In this document: positions 32,831 through 40,631 of the stretch, piece by piece
How the letters are laid out: every line of letters begins with the position of its first letter
How positions within the stretch are numbered: the stretch's first letter is position 1
DNA from: Auritidibacter ignavus
GTDB taxonomy: Bacteria; Actinomycetota; Actinomycetes; Actinomycetales; Micrococcaceae
Assembly: GCF_003703835.1 (NCBI RefSeq)
Contig: NZ_RDQR01000003.1
Span: forward strand, 62,001-126,000
Length of the DNA stretch: 64,000 bases
Direction of reading: 5' to 3'
Notes under the pieces: generated by a model
Database searches by the model: none
Told to the model about the DNA's origin: nothing
Seen by the model: the letters and a program-made list of their open reading frames with translations, nothing else
Program-made: the position numbers and the translations under genes

Positions 32831-34702
32831 TTAGTGGCCTCTGATGGCCCGGCGACGCTGTTCGAGTTGCATCAGTTCCTGATTGATTTTCAGGAACTCG
32901 TCGTCATTGTCGCCCACTCGATTTAGCTGGGCTAGCAGGTCAGCTTTGCGACGGGTGATCTGTAATTCAAACAGACTGTTCATGATGTCGCGGCAGTAGA
33001 GAACGACATCGTGTTCATTCGTTGCAGGTAAGGCTGTCACGGCCAGCTCAGCGACCATGGGACGCAAGGCAGCGGGCACTTCCTCAGAGACTTTTTCAAC
33101 CCAGCCGTTCAAACTCTCGGTCGTTGATCCTGTGGTAATGATGGCCGCCTGGATCGCTGCGAAGACCGGCACTCTAAAGACAGAGGAGTAGAACGCTTCC
33201 CATTGCTCTTGGGAGAGCATCTCCGGGTACTGGAGCAAGACCTCTAGCGCGCCTTTTTCCATTCTGGCCACAGGATCCCTAAGATCGGGGTGACTTGCTA
33301 CCGGGAGGTTCGCACCTACCTGCCGTTGTTGCCCCGGCTGGGATACTCTGGCCGAGTGTTCTTTTTGGTGTTGTTGGAGGCGACGTTCTTCGGTACGAAC
33401 CGCTTGGTCGACATCGGTGAGTTCTAGCCCCAGTTTTCCAGCAAGATCTCGAGCGTACTCCTTTTTCATGATGGGATCTTTAATGCCAGCCAGAATGGGG
33501 GCTGTGGCTCGCAATGCTTGGGAACGACCCTCCACGCTCTGAAGATCAAACCGCTTCAGCGTCGTGTTGAGGGCAAATTCGAATAATGGCCGCTTCGAGT
33601 CAATGAGCTCCCGCAGAGCGTGGTCTCCTTTGTTAACACGCAGGTCACAAGGATCCATACCCGAGGGTTCTACGGCCACGAAAGTGCGGGCTTGAAACTG
33701 TTGGTCTTCTTCAAAGGCCCGCAACGCTGCTTTCTGACCGGCTTCATCGCCGTCAAACGTGAAGATCACTTCGGCACCACTGCGGTCATCGCTGATCAGC
33801 CGGCGCACAATTTTGGTATGGCCCGACCCGAATGCGGTTCCACAGGTGGCGACAGCGGTGTCCACGCCGGCAAGGTGAGCTGCCATCACATCGGTGTAGC
33901 CCTCCACCACCACGAGCTGACGGTGCTGAGAGATCTGGCGTTTGGCGATATCCAGCCCGTAGAGGACTTGGGACTTCTTATACAACGCAGTCTCCGGGGT
34001 ATTCAGATATTTCGGTCCGGGGTCTTCGTCTGACATTTTCCTCGCCCCGAATCCAATGGTGGCGCCGGTCAGATCCCGGATCGGCCAGGTCAGCCGATCT
34101 CTGAACCGGTCATACAGACCGCGACGTCCTTCTGAGAACAGCCCGGTGGCTTTCAATTCCTGGTCGGTAAATCCGTGGCGGTGCAAGTGGTCGAGCAGAT
34201 TCGACCACCCGGCCGGGGCGTAGCCAACCCCGAAACGTTGGGCATCCTCAGCCGTGAATTCCCGGGATTGGAGGAATTGCTGTCCCAATGTTGCCTGGGA
34301 TGTTTGCAGGGTTTTCTGATAGAACTCGTCGGCAATCTTGTGGGCTTCCAATAGACGCTGGCGCTGTCCGACCTCGCGACGGTCTGGACCCTGACCGTCC
34401 TGATAGGCGACTTCGATGCCAGCTTTAGCCGCTAACGCTTCCACCGTTTCGGTAAATGAGGTGTGTTCCAACTCCATGAGGAAACTAAAGACATCCCCGG
34501 AGGCTTCACATCCGAAACAATGGTAGGTACCCACCGATGGCCGCACGTGGAATGACGGAGTCCGCTCGTCATGGAAAGGACACAAGCCTTTGAAGGATCC
34601 CACACCGGCGGACTTGAGCGTGACATAGTCTTCCACCACGGCTTTCAAGTCCGTGGCTTGCCGTACCGCATCGATGGTGTCGCGCTTAATCAGTCCTGCC
34701 AT
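32831..34702 (-). CDS. dnaG: DNA primase
   Basis: 623 residues. The N-terminal CHC2 zinc-binding domain is CPFHDERTPSFH ... YHCFGCE (about residues 41-68). The catalytic core has the YAPAGWSNL region, GFGARKMSDEDPGPKYLNTPET, and the Toprim domain with VVVEGYTDVMAAH and FDGDEAGQKAA. A C-terminal helicase-binding region ends the protein. It makes RNA primers for the replication fork. The gene is encoded leftward, with dgt and dus further upstream on the same strand but separated by a rightward sirtuin gene. Confidence 0.96.
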   Translation of the reverse strand: MAGLIKRDTIDAVRQATDLKAVVEDYVTLKSAGVGSFKGLCPFHDERTPSFHVRPSVGTYHCFGCEASGDVFSFLMELEHTSFTETVEALAAKAGIEVAYQDGQGPDRREVGQRQRLLEAHKIADEFYQKTLQTSQATLGQQFLQSREFTAEDAQRFGVGYAPAGWSNLLDHLHRHGFTDQELKATGLFSEGRRGLYDRFRDRLTWPIRDLTGATIGFGARKMSDEDPGPKYLNTPETALYKKSQVLYGLDIAKRQISQHRQLVVVEGYTDVMAAHLAGVDTAVATCGTAFGSGHTKIVRRLISDDRSGAEVIFTFDGDEAGQKAALRAFEEDQQFQARTFVAVEPSGMDPCDLRVNKGDHALRELIDSKRPLFEFALNTTLKRFDLQSVEGRSQALRATAPILAGIKDPIMKKEYARDLAGKLGLELTDVDQAVRTEERRLQQHQKEHSARVSQPGQQRQVGANLPVASHPDLRDPVARMEKGALEVLLQYPEMLSQEQWEAFYSSVFRVPVFAAIQAAIITTGSTTESLNGWVEKVSEEVPAALRPMVAELAVTALPATNEHDVVLYCRDIMNSLFELQITRRKADLLAQLNRVGDNDDEFLKINQELMQLEQRRRAIRGH

Positions 34703-34771
34703 AGCACCAGTCTAGGAGCAACGACCGACAGCGTTCTCCACCGGCTGAGCATCTGTGGATAGCATGGAGAG

Positions 34772-35551
34772 GTGCAAGAATTAGTCATGGAAAAAACACG
34801 TGAAGTCCTGGCCGATGCCGAGCACATCGTCGTTTTCTCCGGTGCCGGTATCTCCAAGGAATCCGGCCTGTCCACCTACCGTGAGCCATTGGAAGGCCTG
34901 TGGGAGAAGTGGGACCCCCAAGAATTAGCCACCGTTGAGGCCATGTACTACAACCCGGAGCTGGTATGGACCTGGATGATGCATCAGGCAGTGACCATGC
35001 GCCAGGCTACTCCGAATCCCGCCCACGAAGCCGTGGCCGAAATGCAACGCCGGCTCCACGATGTTCGGGTCATCACCCAAAACGTTGATGACCTCCACGA
35101 ACGCGGGGGTGCCACGGTTCTGTCGCACTTACACGGCCAAATCGCCACATTCCGGTGCCATGACTGTCAGCGTCCCTCGCCGTTTTCGTTAGAGCAGATC
35201 CTGGCCCAACAGCAAATCACCCAGGCACCAACTGATCCCGAGCGACTCGCCCAGCCTCTCGAGTGTGAGATCTGTACCGGGTATTTGCGTCCCGACATTG
35301 TGATGTTCGGCGAGGTGCTCCCCCAGCAAGATTTCGCGAACGCTCTGACCGCCATGCAACAGGCCGACGCCGTCATCTCTGTGGGAACATCCTCGGTGGT
35401 GCAACCAGCAGCGTCTTTGCCGTTGGCGGCCTCAAGGGCGACGCTGATCGAGATCAACCCGGCCCCAACCGAGCTGTCGGAAATGGCCGATATTATTCTG
35501 CGAGCGCCAGCAGCTGAGGTCATGCCACAGCTGGTTCCGGCCCACGACTAG
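34772..35551 (+). CDS. cobB: NAD-dependent protein deacylase, sirtuin
   Basis: 259 residues from the GTG at 34772. Family motifs: VVFSGAGISKESGLSTYR (NAD binding, residues 22-39), ITQNVDDLHERGG with the QN-D motif, catalytic His in LHGQI, zinc site C-x2-C ... C-x2-C (CHDC, CEIC), GYLRPDIVMFGEVLP, and VGTSSVVQPAA. It removes acyl groups from lysines with NAD. It sits head to head with dnaG, whose start is 69 bases away on the other strand, and its 3' end faces dgt. Confidence 0.93.
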   Translation: MQELVMEKTREVLADAEHIVVFSGAGISKESGLSTYREPLEGLWEKWDPQELATVEAMYYNPELVWTWMMHQAVTMRQATPNPAHEAVAEMQRRLHDVRVITQNVDDLHERGGATVLSHLHGQIATFRCHDCQRPSPFSLEQILAQQQITQAPTDPERLAQPLECEICTGYLRPDIVMFGEVLPQQDFANALTAMQQADAVISVGTSSVVQPAASLPLAASRATLIEINPAPTELSEMADIILRAPAAEVMPQLVPAHD

Positions 35552-35586
35552 ACCATGCTGCGTAGCCGAGTAGTTTCAGGAGACCA

Positions 35587-36897
35587 CTAGTTAATGCGAG
35601 TGGGTTCGGCGTTACCCGCCACCAGATTGCCGTGCCACTGTAGCGCCGCGTAGTCGCTCAGTGATGCCACCTGATCGATGACAGCTCGGAATTTGCCGGC
35701 ATCGTCGGCCCGCTGCCAGTCGCGGGCATAGATCGGCTCCAGATAGCGGTCGTCGTTCTCAGCCAAGAGCTCGACCAATTCACTCAGGATCTCGCGTTGT
35801 CGGGCGTAAAACGGTTGCCGTTCTTCGGATTCCATCACGTAGGTGGCCGCGATTCCTTTCATGACCGCGATTTCGACCTCGGTGTCTTCGGGAACCACCA
35901 CGTTGGCGTTGTGTCGGGTGAGATGGTCATTGCCGTAGACCTCACGGGTGGCGTTGAACGCTGAGGTGCAGAATCGCCCAATGAGTTGGGAGGTCATGTC
36001 CTTGAGCTGTGAGCGGGCTTGGCGGGACCCGTCGATCCGACCGACCCATTCTGGTGCGTGTTCCAGCCGGTCGAGCCCGGCCTCGATGGTGGCTTCATCG
36101 GTGTCGGGCAGGTACCAGGCCTGGATTGTGGACACCGCACGGGCGCGCTGTTCGGGGTCTTTGAGCCAATGCAGTTGGAAGTGCCCGGAGACCACCCCGT
36201 CTTCGATGTCGTGCACCGAGTAGGAAATATCATCGGCGAGATCCATGACTTGGGCTTCCATGGATTTCCTGGTGCCGGTCAGACCTTGTCGGAACCAGGT
36301 GAACACTGGCAGATCGTCTTCATAGACCCCAAATTTCCGCACACCGGGTTGACGGGTCCAGGGGTATTTGCAAGCGGCATCCAGGCTGGCCCGGGTGAGG
36401 TTCAGCCCGGCAGAGGTACCGTCTGCGAAGGATTTTTTGGGCTCCAATCGGGCCAGCAACCGTAGGGTTTGAGCGTTGCCTTCGAATCCGCCGATGTGCT
36501 GAGACAGTGTGTCCAGGGCCTTTTCGCCGTTGTGTCCGAACGGTGGGTGCCCGAGATCATGTGACAGACAGGCGGTATCGACCACATCAGGATCACATCC
36601 CAACGAGCGGCCTAGCTCGCGTCCCACTTGTGAAACCTCCAGTGAGTGCGTCAACCGGGTGCGAGTGAAATCATCATCTCCGGGTGAGAGCACCTGGGTT
36701 TTGGCCGACAGCCGACGCAGTGCCGCCGAGTGCACCACGCGAGCCCGGTCACGCTCATAGTCGGAGCGGTAGGAGGACTTCGGCGGTTCAGCTAACCAGC
36801 GTTGTCGGTCCCAATCGGTATACCCGGGTGTCTGTACCGCTTGGCCGGCATAGGGTGGACGGTCTTCGGGGCCGAAGAGGGGTTGCTGTCTAACCAC
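35587..36897 (-). CDS. dgt: dGTPase-like deoxynucleotide triphosphohydrolase
   Basis: 436 residues from the GTG at 36897. HD-domain motifs: RLTHSLEVSQVGRELGR (first His), then CLSHDLGHPPFGHNGEKAL (HD pair), and MDLADDISYSVHDIEDG (last Asp). It hydrolyses dNTPs to nucleoside and tripolyphosphate and may help keep dNTP pools in balance. The start overlaps the 3' end of the dus gene by eight bases, so translation is coupled. Gene order dus-dgt-(dnaG) is common in actinobacteria. Confidence 0.92.
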   Translation of the reverse strand: MVRQQPLFGPEDRPPYAGQAVQTPGYTDWDRQRWLAEPPKSSYRSDYERDRARVVHSAALRRLSAKTQVLSPGDDDFTRTRLTHSLEVSQVGRELGRSLGCDPDVVDTACLSHDLGHPPFGHNGEKALDTLSQHIGGFEGNAQTLRLLARLEPKKSFADGTSAGLNLTRASLDAACKYPWTRQPGVRKFGVYEDDLPVFTWFRQGLTGTRKSMEAQVMDLADDISYSVHDIEDGVVSGHFQLHWLKDPEQRARAVSTIQAWYLPDTDEATIEAGLDRLEHAPEWVGRIDGSRQARSQLKDMTSQLIGRFCTSAFNATREVYGNDHLTRHNANVVVPEDTEVEIAVMKGIAATYVMESEERQPFYARQREILSELVELLAENDDRYLEPIYARDWQRADDAGKFRAVIDQVASLSDYAALQWHGNLVAGNAEPTRIN

Positions 36898-38125
36898 CGG
36901 AGATATCCAGTTCTGCAGCGTGGATCATCGCCTGCTGTTCGGTATTGAGTTCTTGCGAGTCCAGCCAACCCTCAGGCAAGTGGGGCTTCTTCGGGCCACC
37001 GGCTCGACCGCGGGGGCCCTCAGCGACCGCACCGGGGTACGGGATCGACCGGTCCAGGGTGTCCAGGAGCTCACGCAACTGGTCCAGGGTCTCCACGGTA
37101 ACCATCGAGCGTCGAATTTCTCCGCCGACCGGGTAGCCCTTGAAATACCAGGAGACGTGTTTGCGAATATCGCGCATGGCTTTGAGCTCATCGCCGTAGG
37201 TGTCGACCAGTAGTTCGCCGTGGCGGTAGAGCGCATCGGCAACGGTGCCCAGTCCGGGCCGGAAGCGCTCTTCCGATCCGGTGAAGGCATTCTGCAAATC
37301 CCCAAACAACCAGGGGCGGCCCTGGCACCCGCGACCGACGACCACCCCGTCGACACCGGTGTATTCGACCATCGCGATGGCATCTTCGGCAGACCAGATA
37401 TCACCATTGCCCAGCACCGGAACCTCGCTGACGGTTGCTTTCAGTTCGGCAATGGAGTCCCAGTTGGCCTGACCGGAGTAGTGCTGGCGCATGGTGCGCC
37501 CGTGGAGTGCAATCGCCGAGACCCCCAGATCCACAGCCCGACGGGCCGCTTCCAGGGCGGTGAGGTGCTCCTCGTCGATCCCGCGACGCATTTTGATCGT
37601 GACCGGAATATCGCCGGCTTCGTCCACGGCGCCCTTGACGATGGAGGTGAACAGATCGATCTTCCACGGTAGCGCCGATCCCCCGCCGTTGCGGGTGACC
37701 TTCGGGACGGGGCAGCCAAAGTTCAAATCGATATGGTCGGTGTGATCTTCTTCGACCAGCATGCGCACAGCAGCGCGAGTGGTGACCGGGTCCACGGAGT
37801 ACAGTTGCACGGACCGCGGTACCTCATCGGGGTCGTGGGAGATAATCCGCATCGACTCCGGTTTGCGTTCTACCAAGGCACGGGCGGTCACCATTTCGTT
37901 GACGTAGAGCCCGCCACCGTACTCGCGGCACAGACGACGAAACGCGGTATTGGTGATCCCGGCCATCGGTGCCAACACCACCGGGACCGGAATGGTCAAC
38001 GGTCCGATCTGCAATGGGGGCAACGTCAGGGTGGTTTTCTCCGTGGTGTGGTGCGGACGGCCTTGATCTCCGGTACCAGTCGCGATGCGCTGTTCTCGCA
38101 CAGAAGAAGTCACAGTAGTTGTCAT
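36890..38125 (-). CDS. dus: tRNA-dihydrouridine synthase
   Basis: 411 residues. FMN-dependent TIM barrel with VLAPMAGITNTAFRRL, YVNEMVTARAL, HIDLNFGCPVPKVTRNGGGS (catalytic Cys region), ALHGRTMRQHYSGQANW, VLGNGDIWS and VGRGCQGRPWLF. It reduces uridine to dihydrouridine in tRNA D loops. The N-terminus is about 30 residues longer than usual, so a later start is possible (for example near the segment LPPLQIGPL). Overlaps the downstream dgt gene. Confidence 0.93.
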   Translation of the reverse strand: MTTTVTSSVREQRIATGTGDQGRPHHTTEKTTLTLPPLQIGPLTIPVPVVLAPMAGITNTAFRRLCREYGGGLYVNEMVTARALVERKPESMRIISHDPDEVPRSVQLYSVDPVTTRAAVRMLVEEDHTDHIDLNFGCPVPKVTRNGGGSALPWKIDLFTSIVKGAVDEAGDIPVTIKMRRGIDEEHLTALEAARRAVDLGVSAIALHGRTMRQHYSGQANWDSIAELKATVSEVPVLGNGDIWSAEDAIAMVEYTGVDGVVVGRGCQGRPWLFGDLQNAFTGSEERFRPGLGTVADALYRHGELLVDTYGDELKAMRDIRKHVSWYFKGYPVGGEIRRSMVTVETLDQLRELLDTLDRSIPYPGAVAEGPRGRAGGPKKPHLPEGWLDSQELNTEQQAMIHAAELDISGG

Positions 38126-38253
38126 GATTGCTCAATTATCCCAGATCCTGGCCGGCAGGGACCACCGCAGGCGGTCCACAGCGCGTAAAGCAAGCAACAT
38201 CACCTGGAATAATCACCAGGAATGAAGCCCGATGATCAATTGTTGAACCGAGC

Positions 38254-38523
38254 ATGAAGAAGAAACTCGGGTTTCTGAACTTTGGACACTGGACCCAAGG
38301 ACAAAACGGGACTGGTGGCGCGCGCCAAGCCCTGCACGACCAGATTCAGATGACTGTCGCTGGCGAGCAGGTTGGGCTGGATGCCGCCTGGATTCGCTCG
38401 CATCATTTTCAGTCGATGTTTTCAGCGCCGTTCCCCACGCTGGCTGCGATGGCGGCGCGGACCTCGACCATTGAACTCGGGACCGGCGTGATCGACTTGC
38501 GCTACGAGCACTTAGCTTCATGA
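38254..38523 (+). pseudogene. Luciferase-like monooxygenase, 5' part, interrupted by the island
   Basis: The frame begins KKKLGFLNFGHWTQG and continues as a normal luciferase-like (LLM class) flavin oxidoreductase through GTGVIDLRYE, then leaves the family and stops within five codons. The missing remainder starts at 52702. The break lies exactly at the 12-bp core TTGCGCTACGAG (38497-38508), which is repeated at 52690-52701. Joining the pieces at the core gives one uninterrupted frame of 339 residues, the typical family length. The fragment of 89 residues cannot be active. Confidence 0.92.
38497..38508 (+). repeat. Left attachment core of the 14.2-kb metal-resistance island
   Basis: TTGCGCTACGAG occurs here and, in the same orientation and reading phase, at 52690-52701. 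Bases outside the core differ at both ends, as expected for attL/attR products of a serine integrase. The island lies between them. Confidence 0.85.
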
Positions 38524-38561
38524 CGGTCGTGACGTCGAGGCGGCACAGCGGCCGCTGACAC

Positions 38562-38578
38562 GCCACGCGAGGCGTGGC
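38562..38578. repeat. Short inverted repeat near the left island edge
   Basis: GCCACGC and GCGTGGC pair around GAG. It lies 53 bases inside the island, before the ArdA-like remnant. It may be part of the former attP region or a weak terminator; nothing more can be said. Confidence 0.3.
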
Positions 38579-38634
38579 CGGGAGACCTCCTGAGGAGTAG
38601 GTGATCAGCCTGCTCGCGGACGAGGAGGACCCAC

Positions 38635-38982
38635 ATGGCCATCATGCACAAGATCATCCGTCACACCGAGCCCCGCGCGTGGCTTGGCTGTCTGGCCTGC
38701 TACAACGACGGCGATCTCGTCGGCAGGTGGTACGACGCCGAGGACTGCGACGAGGTCACGCCTGCCCAGCTGCACGGTCACGCGACCGACCACGAGGAAC
38801 TCTGGGTGATGGACCACGAGGGCATCCCTGTCACCGGCGAGATGGACCCCATGACCGCGGCCCAGTAGGGCCGCGTCCTCACCTCGGTGCCGGAGCACCA
38901 GCAGGAGGCCCTCTTCGCCTGGGTGCGGTCCGGCAGCTACGTCGCCGAGGACGGCGGCGTCCTCGTCTTCCGCAACCTCTGA
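38635..38982 (+). pseudogene. ArdA-like antirestriction protein with in-frame TAG
   Basis: The gene starts with an ATG behind GAGGAGG and encodes PRAWLGCLACYNDGDLVGRWYDAED, then DHEELWVMDHEGI, the pattern of ArdA proteins, which mimic DNA and block type I restriction. A TAG ends it at 38866-38868 after 77 residues. The same frame continues after the TAG (LTSVPEHQQEALFAWVRSG and so on) to a TGA at 38980-38982, total 115 codons. ArdA is normally about 165 residues, so it is both stopped and shortened. Such genes travel on plasmids and integrative elements, pointing to the origin of the island. Confidence 0.65.
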
Positions 38983-38984
38983 GC

Positions 38985-39025
38985 TATAGGCGCGTTTACT
39001 GCACTGTCACGTAAACGCGCCTATA
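38985..39025. repeat. Perfect 15-bp inverted repeat
   Basis: Arms 38985-38999 and 39011-39025 (TATAGGCGCGTTTAC and its complement) enclose an 11-nt spacer. There is no T-run beyond it. It could be a terminator after the ArdA remnant or a recombinase/transposon end. Confidence 0.6.
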
Positions 39026-39117
39026 CCCTCTTTGACAGTACTCAACTGTTGTCGTGGTGGAAATTCTTTAGGGTGAGCATCGATCTACTCCACTTCTCGT
39101 AAAACCCAGAAGAACTA

Positions 39118-39151
39118 TTCAGTCACTGCTGTATAGTTCAGCGCATGCTGA
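39118..39151 (+). promoter_or_regulatory. Leaderless-type promoter/operator of the first cmtR-cadD pair
   Basis: TATAGT (39132-39137) is a good -10 and ends seven bases before the ATG at 39145, so the transcript probably starts at the ATG. A 21-base block 39118-39138 recurs with two changes before the second cmtR gene (45190-45210, minus strand), so it also likely holds the CmtR operator. Confidence 0.6.
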
Positions 39152-39507
39152 CGAATGATGCACGTATTGATGTGATGAACCGCTTGGGTCGAGCCATGGC
39201 TGACCCCACGCGGTCCCGCATCCTGTTGACCCTGTTGCGTGGGCCAGAGTATCCGGCGGTACTCGCCCAGAACCTTGAGCTGACGCGGTCGAACGTGTCA
39301 AACCATCTGGCCTGTCTGCGGGACTGTGGGATTGTGGTGGCGCACCACCAGGGACGCCAGACGCGCTATGAGATCGCCGACCCACACCTGACTCGGGCAC
39401 TGACGGCGCTGGTGGACACGACCCTGGCCGTCGATGAGGCCGCACCGTGCATCGACCCGGCCTGCACTGTGGGGGACTGTAGTGACGTTGCGGAGGTGAG
39501 TGCGTGA
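39145..39507 (+). CDS. cmtR: ArsR/SmtB-family cadmium/lead sensor, CmtR-like (copy 1)
   Basis: 120 residues. Winged-helix repressor. The recognition-helix cysteines are in NHLACLRDCG (C-x3-C, corresponding to Cys57 and Cys61 of Mycobacterium tuberculosis CmtR), and the C-terminal cysteines in APCIDPACTVGDC contain the third ligand (Cys102-like). It is released from DNA by Cd(II) or Pb(II). It overlaps cadD by four bases (GTGA), so both are one transcript. A second copy lies inverted at 44824-45183. Confidence 0.9.
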   Translation: MLTNDARIDVMNRLGRAMADPTRSRILLTLLRGPEYPAVLAQNLELTRSNVSNHLACLRDCGIVVAHHQGRQTRYEIADPHLTRALTALVDTTLAVDEAAPCIDPACTVGDCSDVAEVSA

Positions 39508-40106
39508 TCCTGTCCTCCATTGCGCAAGCAGTTGGGCTGTTCATCGCCACCAATATCGACGACATCATTATCTTGTCGTTGTTCTTCGGCCGAGGCCAAG
39601 GACAACCCGGCACCACCCGCCGTATCCTGCTGGGACAATATCTCGGATTCCTCGGCATTCTCGGGGCTGCCGTGCTTGCGGCCCTGGGCGCCCAAGCGCT
39701 GCTACCTGACCAAGTGCTGCCTTATTTTGGCCTGATCCCACTGGGGCTAGGCCTATGGGCAACATGGCAGGCGTGGCGCAATCGCGACGACGACGATGAC
39801 GACGCAGCACAGCTGGAAGGCAAGCGAGTCTCGGTCTGGACCGTGGCCGCGGTGACCTTCGCCAATGGTGGCGACAATATCGGGGTCTATGTGCCAGTGT
39901 TCGTCAGTGTTAGCTGGAGCACAATCCTGGCCTACTGCATCGTCTTCTTACTCCTCGTCGCCGTCCTGGTGTTTGTGGCTCGATGGATTACGTCCAGGAA
40001 ACCTATCGCCGAAGCCCTGGAACGGTGGGAACACATTCTGTTTCCAGCAGTCCTCATTGGGCTGGGCATTGTGATCCTCATCAGCGGCGGAGCCTTCGGT
40101 CTCTAA
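39504..40106 (+). CDS. cadD: CadD-family cadmium resistance transporter (copy 1)
   Basis: 200 residues from the GTG at 39504. It has about five to six hydrophobic helices, the family segment ATNIDDIIILSLFF near the N-terminus, GQYLGFLGILGA, PYFGLIPLGLGLW and VTFANGGDNIGVYVPVF. A cytoplasmic loop rich in Asp (RDDDDDDAAQLE) is probably metal-related. It exports Cd(II) and perhaps related cations. Coupled to cmtR. The second copy in this island has about 70 percent of residues in common by eye. Confidence 0.9.
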   Translation: MILSSIAQAVGLFIATNIDDIIILSLFFGRGQGQPGTTRRILLGQYLGFLGILGAAVLAALGAQALLPDQVLPYFGLIPLGLGLWATWQAWRNRDDDDDDAAQLEGKRVSVWTVAAVTFANGGDNIGVYVPVFVSVSWSTILAYCIVFLLLVAVLVFVARWITSRKPIAEALERWEHILFPAVLIGLGIVILISGGAFGL

Positions 40107-40149
40107 GCCACAGCGGTTGAACAGTTCTTGCAGTCATCAGCTCTGGCGG

Positions 40150-40539
40150 TCAGAGGTTGGTGCAGATGGCCTCGGCGTGGCACGTGGCGGGGTCCGCTGC
40201 GCGGCTGGTGTGGTGCAGGGCAGTGACGGTCTGGCGTAATTGGATGAGGTCAGCGATCTGCTGGTCGAGCTCGGTCAGACGGTTGGCCAGCAGCGCGTCG
40301 ACGTGGGCGCAAGGCGGCTGGCCGGTATCGCGCATCCGCAGAATCTCACCGATGTGGGCCAGGGACAGTCCCGCGCGTTGGCCTCGACGGATGAAATCGA
40401 GTCGCCAGAGCATCGCTTCGGGGTAGTCTCGGTAGCCGTTCGGGGCCCGATCCGGGGGTGGCAGCAGCCCGATGGCTTCGTAATAGCGCAGCGTTTTGGT
40501 GGTGGTGTCGGCAGCGTCTGCCAATTCGCCAATCCTCAT
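40150..40539 (-). CDS. merR: MerR-family metal-responsive regulator
   Basis: 129 residues from the ATG at 40539; the open frame runs further upstream, but the family start MRIGELADAADTTTKTLRYYE is here. N-terminal winged helix, long dimer helix, and C-terminal cysteines PPC, then ATCHAEAIC, which can form the metal site. The spacing of the last two (C-x5-C) is shorter than the classical Hg site of Tn501 MerR, so mercury specificity is inferred from merA next door. It is divergent from merA, whose promoter carries a MerR-type operator. Confidence 0.8.
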   Translation of the reverse strand: MRIGELADAADTTTKTLRYYEAIGLLPPPDRAPNGYRDYPEAMLWRLDFIRRGQRAGLSLAHIGEILRMRDTGQPPCAHVDALLANRLTELDQQIADLIQLRQTVTALHHTSRAADPATCHAEAICTNL

Positions 40540-40570
40540 TGAACTCAAGGCTCCTTTATGATCGTCGGAC

Positions 40571-40601
40571 TTGACCTTCCAGTGTACTGGAAGGTTCATA
40601 C
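40571..40601 (+). promoter_or_regulatory. MerR-type promoter of merA
   Basis: TTGACC (40571-40576) as -35 and TCATAC (40596-40601) as -10 are separated by 19 bp, the overlong spacing typical for MerR activation. An inverted repeat with 10-bp arms ACCTTCCAGT / ACTGGAAGGT (40574-40595, 2-nt centre) fills the spacer. Confidence 0.85.
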
Positions 40602-40631
40602 TGGGTGCAGACCAAAGAAAGAGGCAAACAG

